Below, piece after piece: positions 58,975 through 64,000 of a stretch of DNA of 64,000 nt; positions within the stretch are counted from its first letter, which is position 1, and the number at the start of each line of letters is the position of its first letter. The notes under the pieces are model-generated. The model worked only from the letters and a program-made list of their open reading frames with translations. It had not been told where the DNA came from and did not search any database. The position numbers and the translations under genes were made by a program. The stretch is from Hysterangium stoloniferum (taxonomy: Eukaryota > Basidiomycota > Agaricomycetes > Hysterangiales > Hysterangiaceae): positions 62,001 to 126,000 of the forward strand of contig WHVD01000164.1 in assembly GCA_015178975.1 (NCBI GenBank), read 5' to 3'.

Positions 58975-60509
58975 ATGTCCATTCACACGAATAGCGAATC
59001 TCGGTGCGTTGACATACTTGTACCTTCAAGTCCTTTACTCATTTTTCGCCTTAGTGATAATTATCTAGAGGCAGACGTTGATCCTTGTCAACTACCTAGG
59101 GCATCTAGCACTCCAAATGTGGAAAGGTAAGACACTGACCTCAAATATTGTTAGTATTTATCGACAGCTACAATCTCGGTGCTAGTGCGGACACCCAAGG
59201 ATCCCCGACACACTGTAAACAGAGGGCTCTTATCGCCGCCGAAGAGCCTATCAGCCCTCCGAATCTGTAAGTTCCTTCAGCATCGCCTGTCCTTATATTG
59301 AACCGTGTATTCCATTCCCTTCTACGATTTGACAGTGGTACATTGGATGGTCGTCACGGGACGAAACTTAACTCACCTCGCCTCTCAACTACTCGCCCAC
59401 GCTTTTTTCTCGCTGAGAATTCTGACAGCGACGAGAGTCCGGCCCAACCTTCAGTCAGACGCAAGAAGGTGAGTGTTTTTATGCATCCTATACATGGAAA
59501 CTCAGGCCATTCTCTGTAGGTTATCCTCGCGGGACCTCCCACCAACACTCGTTTGATTAGGAATCGCCCACAGTTACCATGGGCATCACTCGTTGAAAGA
59601 ATTTCAAAATATCAAGATCCACTGATGGTGTAAGTTCAAAACACTATAGTCTTGTATAGTGCGTATTGAATGTAAAGGTTATTAGGGATAAGCTCACCGA
59701 CTTTGATTTTGATGTGGAAATCGCGGACTGGGGAGAGATCTGCACTGCATTGGAAATCATGAAACCAATGTGTAGAGCCTCTCCTTCCAAGTCCAGTCTC
59801 ACATATGAGGGGGAGACCGAAACGTGAGTGCAATAATTATATTAATCTAATTGGCTGACTTCTTTTTTTGATGCATGCTAGAACTCCCCGTCCATTAACA
59901 AACGCTATTCAAAATGAGTACCTGGAGGAAAATACCGCTTCCAGGGCCCGCCTTGAAACATTGACGAGGGCGAGGGAGCTGGGTGCACTCTCAGAAGCAA
60001 ATATAGGTTCCGCCACAACATCATCCTCATTTCCCCTTGCACCAATCCCCAACCGATCCATCCGGTCAGAATTCTTTGGCGGTTTCAAAATGCCTGACTT
60101 AAGGTGCATCCGTCTCATCCAAGGGGACCTGGAACAAGACCAATGCTTATTTGGACGTCAAAACTCACAAGTGAACACCATGCATCACTGGTTGGCCAGA
60201 CACCTCTTCAGTCGTGAAAGCGATGTAAATATGGGTTTGTCCCATAAACAATTAGCCCACATTTACGGCTCATTGTTGAGATGTCCGGAAGAAAACTGTC
60301 CCCAACAAGGTGGATTCTTGTGGAAAGAAAATTTCCTAGTCCATATGTGGATGCACAAAGCGGAACTGCTGCCCTGTCAGTCAGTGGAGGCCATTGAAAG
60401 GCGAGAGGCTGAGATACTACGTGCGGCGCGCTTGCTCTCAGAGGAGGACGCAGGTTTCTACTTGTGTTGGGAAGACCATTTTATTACTCTAATGTTCACG
60501 CTATTATAG
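58975..60509 (+). CDS. C2H2-like zinc-finger protein, multicopy family, function unknown
   Basis: Six exons: 58975-59126, 59168-59266, 59336-59468, 59520-59627, 59678-59823 and 59882-60509, giving 421 residues with no frame break. The product starts MSIHTNSESRCVDILVPSSP, has an acidic/Ser region (LAENSDSDESPAQPS), a central part with DWGEICTALEIMKPMC, and a C-terminal half with a single finger: Cys346, Cys351, His366, His370 (CPEENC...FLVHMWMH, spacing C-x4-C-x14-H-x3-H). Basic stretches near the middle could direct it to the nucleus; DNA binding is inferred only. I know no named family. The gene seems intact while copies at 45507, 57991 and 62820 are partial. The donor at 59628 (GTGTAA) is the weakest splice site. 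It could belong to a gene family amplified with nearby repeats. Confidence 0.6.
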
Positions 60510-61429
60510 CGTGCTGATTATCCTTTAATAAACCTGGTTTTAGCATTATTAGTGATCTGCAGGACGCAAAGTAACCATGTCATCGGAGATCACCATCTGG
60601 TGACGTGGCAAACTAAACCAAAACACCGTTCTTGCTGAGAAGAGATTGGATCGGGCTTTCTCTCCCAGTGTAGAACCAACTATTATGCCCACAAATATCC
60701 GAAAGTGATTTTCGAAGTGACGCCACCTAATTGAATGACTTCTATGACAGATCATCCACATAAGCATCGTATTTAATGATCGTCCCCGACAAAACATCGC
60801 TATTGCTCCGCGCCCCATGAAACGGCAAGATGGTTGATTTGGGTACCTGGTTATTCCAAGGTGATCTGGATGCGGAGGAAGTAAGATTAGCCTGCTTCAA
60901 CGTTATTCGACGTCAATTGGTCTACGTCATACCCCTAACACTTGTGTTATCCACATTTGACAGCACCCTCTCCTACCTCTTATGTACGTCCCAACAACAA
61001 GAGTTACTGTGAATCAAAGAAGGGCTCTCCCAATATTCTTCTCTACTCCCAACATGGAGGCATATGCCAATTACGTCCAAGCTGGCTTTCACTCCCAAAT
61101 AACTCGGTGCTCTATGTTGGGGGACGCCATGGGACAAAGCCACGGACGATTCAAGATAGAAAACGATTCTTCCAATGTGATGGGAGGGGTAAAGTCATGG
61201 AATCAAAAATGTTCTGGATGTCCATTTTTTCGTTGGTTGTGACTTATACCCTTGTGAAATGTTCCGAATATTTCTGGTACTCCTGCATGTGTCAGCTTGA
61301 TCCGTCTTGTTATTTTGACTAAGACTCCGATGTATGACAGGTTCTGGCGTTAGCAAGTTGGTAGGAGTGATTATCTGCGAATGTGGCTCCTGCTAAAACA
61401 TATTATAGCTATTCATGCGTGCACTAGTT
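60510..61429 (+). other. Downstream flank of the C2H2 gene, mirrored at 62820-63600
   Basis: Nearly all of it up to about 61340 recurs in reverse at 62820-63600. A frame phrase LFQGDLDAEEV with RRQLVYVIPLT (60850-60970) is kept in both copies (SFQGDLDADEV, RQLVYVIPLT), but stops follow, so a coding role is doubtful. Confidence 0.5.
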
Positions 61430-62500
61430 GTTACATCGGTAATCCCCCATGTCTCCTTTCACACAAGTGATGGATGGGTGGTCAGTGTGATCAACAGTTG
61501 AGGTCTGGATTGAAAGTGGAAAAAAATCTGAGACAGTAATTGATTGCAGATGACCACATTGATCCTGAGCAACAGCAGACTGAAGATGGTTATTAATGCT
61601 CCATGGAATACTGATTGTCCTCATCAGCTTTGGAGGCTCAACCAATGAAGTTGGCAGACAAAGCAGGAGCTAGCACAGTCTATTAAAGGTATAGAAAAGA
61701 AGTGACCAAACCTGAGATTGAACCAAGCTATATATGCCAGTGCTCTTAACCACTGAGCAACTGGAACTATGGTCTAGTGTTATATTATGGATAATACTGT
61801 ATATATAGGTCTTCTGATGGCCAACCTGTCTGGTTATAACAGTTTATGTAACTGATGGCAAACTGGTGCACTTACAACAGTCTGACACTTATAGATATTG
61901 TATTTCCAATTCCAACACAATCATTGTGGTCTGAACAGTCAAAACAGGCAGGATTGGTGCATGAGCAGGAGCAAAAAGCATGGAGAATTGTATGAGGCGG
62001 AATCGATACAGACTTAACAGGGATAAACTCCACAGGGAAGGTGTGGTCATACTCGAAGCAGTAAGAAACTGATATGGCGTGTGAGAGCATGATATTGATA
62101 GAATGAATATATCGAGAGGTTGACATGGCGCTGCCGGTGTTGCTGTGAGTAGTGAGGTCGTATCTTATCATACTATCTAAACAGAGTATGAAGAGTAATT
62201 ATTCGATTACAAGGGAATAGAGTTAGTAGACTGACACCTTGCCCTCTTGAATGTCAGGGAAAGTGACTGGGTTGCTGGGGCTGAGGTGAGGGTGTTGGTC
62301 CACTCGTCAATGATATTACATGAGTGAGCATACATGAAGGATGGTGCTCTTGTGACCATTAGACGCAATCTTCCACCTGCCTAGGGTCATTCTATTTCTT
62401 TTCCAATTTCGATTCTTGTGGTACATTACGATGGTCACATATTGGGTAATTCCTGAACCCGTGCTTGAAAAGCTGGCAACCTACGACCACGAGACAGGCA
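61430..62500 (-). pseudogene. Degenerate genomic copy 2 of the LIM gene and flank
   Basis: 61460-61560 matches part of LIM exon 2. 61914-62290 matches exon 1 back to its start (GGGAAAGTGACTGGGTTGCT). 62300-62500 matches the flank of copy 1 at 55060-55270. The LIM-domain exons are absent. It is closer to copy 1 than either is to the gene, so copies 1 and 2 share an ancestor. A tRNA-like insertion splits it at 61681-61913. Confidence 0.75.
61681..61913 (-). mobile_element. 233-bp insertion with tRNA-like Pol III boxes
   Basis: Copy 1 of the LIM pseudogene lacks this piece. Its edges carry imperfect duplicates GCACAGTC / ACACAATC. On the minus strand GTTGCTCAGTGGTTAAGAGC (A-box, D-arm) is followed by GGTTCAATCTC (B-box), as in a tRNA that has lost part of its anticodon arm. 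A tRNA-derived SINE or a tRNA remnant fits. The tRNA part is not at the 5' end, which is unusual for a SINE. Confidence 0.55.
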
Positions 62501-62819
62501 TGTTCCGCTATGTATAGTGTTGATTAAATTTTCTACCTCTTGTTTATCGCCGTCTTAATTTCGGGTGCCACAATAAGAACTGTTGAGATCAAATCTCGTA
62601 GGTGACAAGAATCACAAGGAAAAAAAATAGAATTTCCGATGTACCTCTGTATCTCATAGAAGGAAAACGGATGGGGAACAAAGATGGAAACTACGCTACT
62701 CAGTATTTACTCGTAGTAGGTGCCAAATGTGATAAGTGAAAGGAGACATGGCGGCAATTACCGATGTAACAACTTGTGCACGCATGGATAGCTATAATAT
62801 ATGTTAACAGCTTGCTAAC

Positions 62820-63790
62820 GCTAGAACCTGGCATACGTCGGAGTGTTAGTCAACATAGACAAGACGGATCAAGCTATCACATACGAGAATATCCGGGGAA
62901 TATCCGGGACATTTCACATCCAGAACGTTTCTTCATCCTATGACCTTGTCAATCCCGTCGCATTGGAAGAACCTTTTTCTATCTTGAATCGTTGGTGGCT
63001 TTATCCCATCGTGTCCCCCAACATAGAGCAGCGAGTTATTTGGGAGTGAAGCTCAGGTTGGACGTAATTGGCATATGCCTCCATATTGGGAAGCCCTTCT
63101 TTGACCCACAGTAACTCTTGTGGTGGGGATGCACGTGAATAGGAGTTAGGAGAGGGTGCTGTCAAATGACGATAACACATTAGTTAGGGGTATGACGTAG
63201 ACCAATTGACGAAGCAGGCTAATCTTTACTTCATCCGCATCCAGATCACCTTGGAATGACCAGGTACCCAAATAAATCACCCAGTAAGCCTCCGGCGTTT
63301 CAAAGGACGCGGAGTAATAGCGGGGGACGATCATTAAATGCGATGCGGATGGGGATGATCTGCCATAGAAGTCACTTAATTAGGTGGCCTCAGGTCGAAA
63401 ATCAATTTCGGATGTTTGTGGGCATAATTGTTAGTTCTACACTGGGGGAGAAAGCCAGATCCAGTCTCTTCTCAACAAGCACGGTGTTTTGGGTTAGGTT
63501 TGCCACGTCACCAGATGGTGATCTCCGATGACATGGTTACTTTGCGTCCTGCAGATCACTAATAATGCTAAAACCAGGTTTATTAAAGGGTAATCAGCCC
63601 GCTATAATACGGTAAACATTAGAGTAATAAAAAGGTCTTCCCAGCACATGTACAACCTTGCGTCCTCCTCTGAGAGCAAGCACGCCGAACGTAGTAGGTC
63701 GGCCTCTCGGTTTTCAATAAGCTCTCCAGCATTCTCCGCAGTTGGAGATATATGCCTGAGAGCACCATCCGGAGAGATTAGACTCATTTA
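62820..63790 (-). pseudogene. Inverted copy of the C2H2 gene 3' end and downstream flank
   Basis: It is the reverse complement of about 60395-61340. It includes the last coding part (minus strand NREADLLRSACLLSEEDARLY, CWEDLFITLMFTVL) and the 3' flank. The zinc finger and the earlier exons are missing. With the intact gene it forms arms of about 950 bp around LIM copy 2. Confidence 0.85.
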
Positions 63791-63956
63791 AGTGGTCTTT
63801 AAAGGCCGACACTTCCGCAATATAGCTGTGTCCAAGGTGATTAGTTACTGAATTAAGGTGTAGAGAATGACGAGAACGGTGAAAACATGGTATGCATGTA
63901 AGGTAATTAGAGGAATGTTTGCCACCAAAAATAATTATAACGGGAGGGGGGGCTAC

Positions 63957-64000
63957 CTTAAGCGGCGAGTAGCATCAAGGTTGATTGGAGAACAGTAAAG
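63957..64000 (+). repeat. Start of a further C2H2 block copy, cut by the window end
   Basis: TTAAGCGGCGAGTAGCATCA ... GATTGGAGAACAGTAAAG matches 58264-58307 and 45519-45557, so another copy begins here. Confidence 0.8.

Noticed and set aside
60830-61322. Gene after the C2H2 gene, since phrases are conserved in the inverted copy
   Set aside because: Similarity continues evenly over non-coding parts, stops occur soon after and no splice plan joins the pieces.

Overview
The window reads as a transposon-rich stretch of a filamentous basidiomycete (Agaricomycete-like) nuclear genome. Evidence: short GT..AG introns of about 45-75 nt that split every recognisable host gene, a BTB/POZ family of mushroom type, a paxillin-like LIM protein, and the mobile-element mix (Ty3 chromovirus-like, Ty1/Copia, a split-direct-repeat DIRS/Ngaro-like element, KDZ and Helitron DNA transposons). 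All calls come from reading the sequence; no searches were run, and exon borders are manual.

Layout. 1-5.7 kb: a BTB gene (1098-1947) and a decayed second copy of the same block with an inverted BTB fragment and a hairpin. 6.4-7.4 kb: a 551-bp palindrome and a third copy of its arm. 7.9-11.9 kb: a rearranged Ty3 fossil with nested solo LTRs and a Copia gag scrap. 13.3-22.1 kb: the main host island: a spermidine/diamine acetyltransferase (SAT-like), NAC beta (BTF3/EGD1), and a six-exon, about 1674-residue paxillin-like triple-LIM protein on the minus strand. 23.7-27.2 kb: a young DIRS/Ngaro-like element inside a Copia solo LTR. 27.2-35 kb: AT-rich repeats, a Ty3 3' end and a Helitron helicase remnant. 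35.1-37.6 kb: a second small host island (a TMEM242-like two-span membrane protein and a small one-span membrane protein). 38.7-53.6 kb: decayed, strongly CpG-poor transposon stack (KDZ, Ty3, Copia, solo LTRs). 53.7-64 kb: a repeated block that combines an apparently intact six-exon C2H2 zinc-finger gene (58975-60509), partial inverted copies of it, and two degenerate intron-containing copies of the LIM gene, with very long palindromes inserted.

The housekeeping genes act separately (polyamine acetylation, nascent-chain chaperoning, polarity/cytokinesis scaffolding, membrane proteins). The most unusual parts are the repeated C2H2/LIM block at the right end, which looks like a tandem segmental duplication of roughly 5.7 kb carrying host gene pieces; the 696-bp near-perfect palindrome with a related palindrome beside it; and the split-direct-repeat retroelement in which no recombinase gene could be seen.
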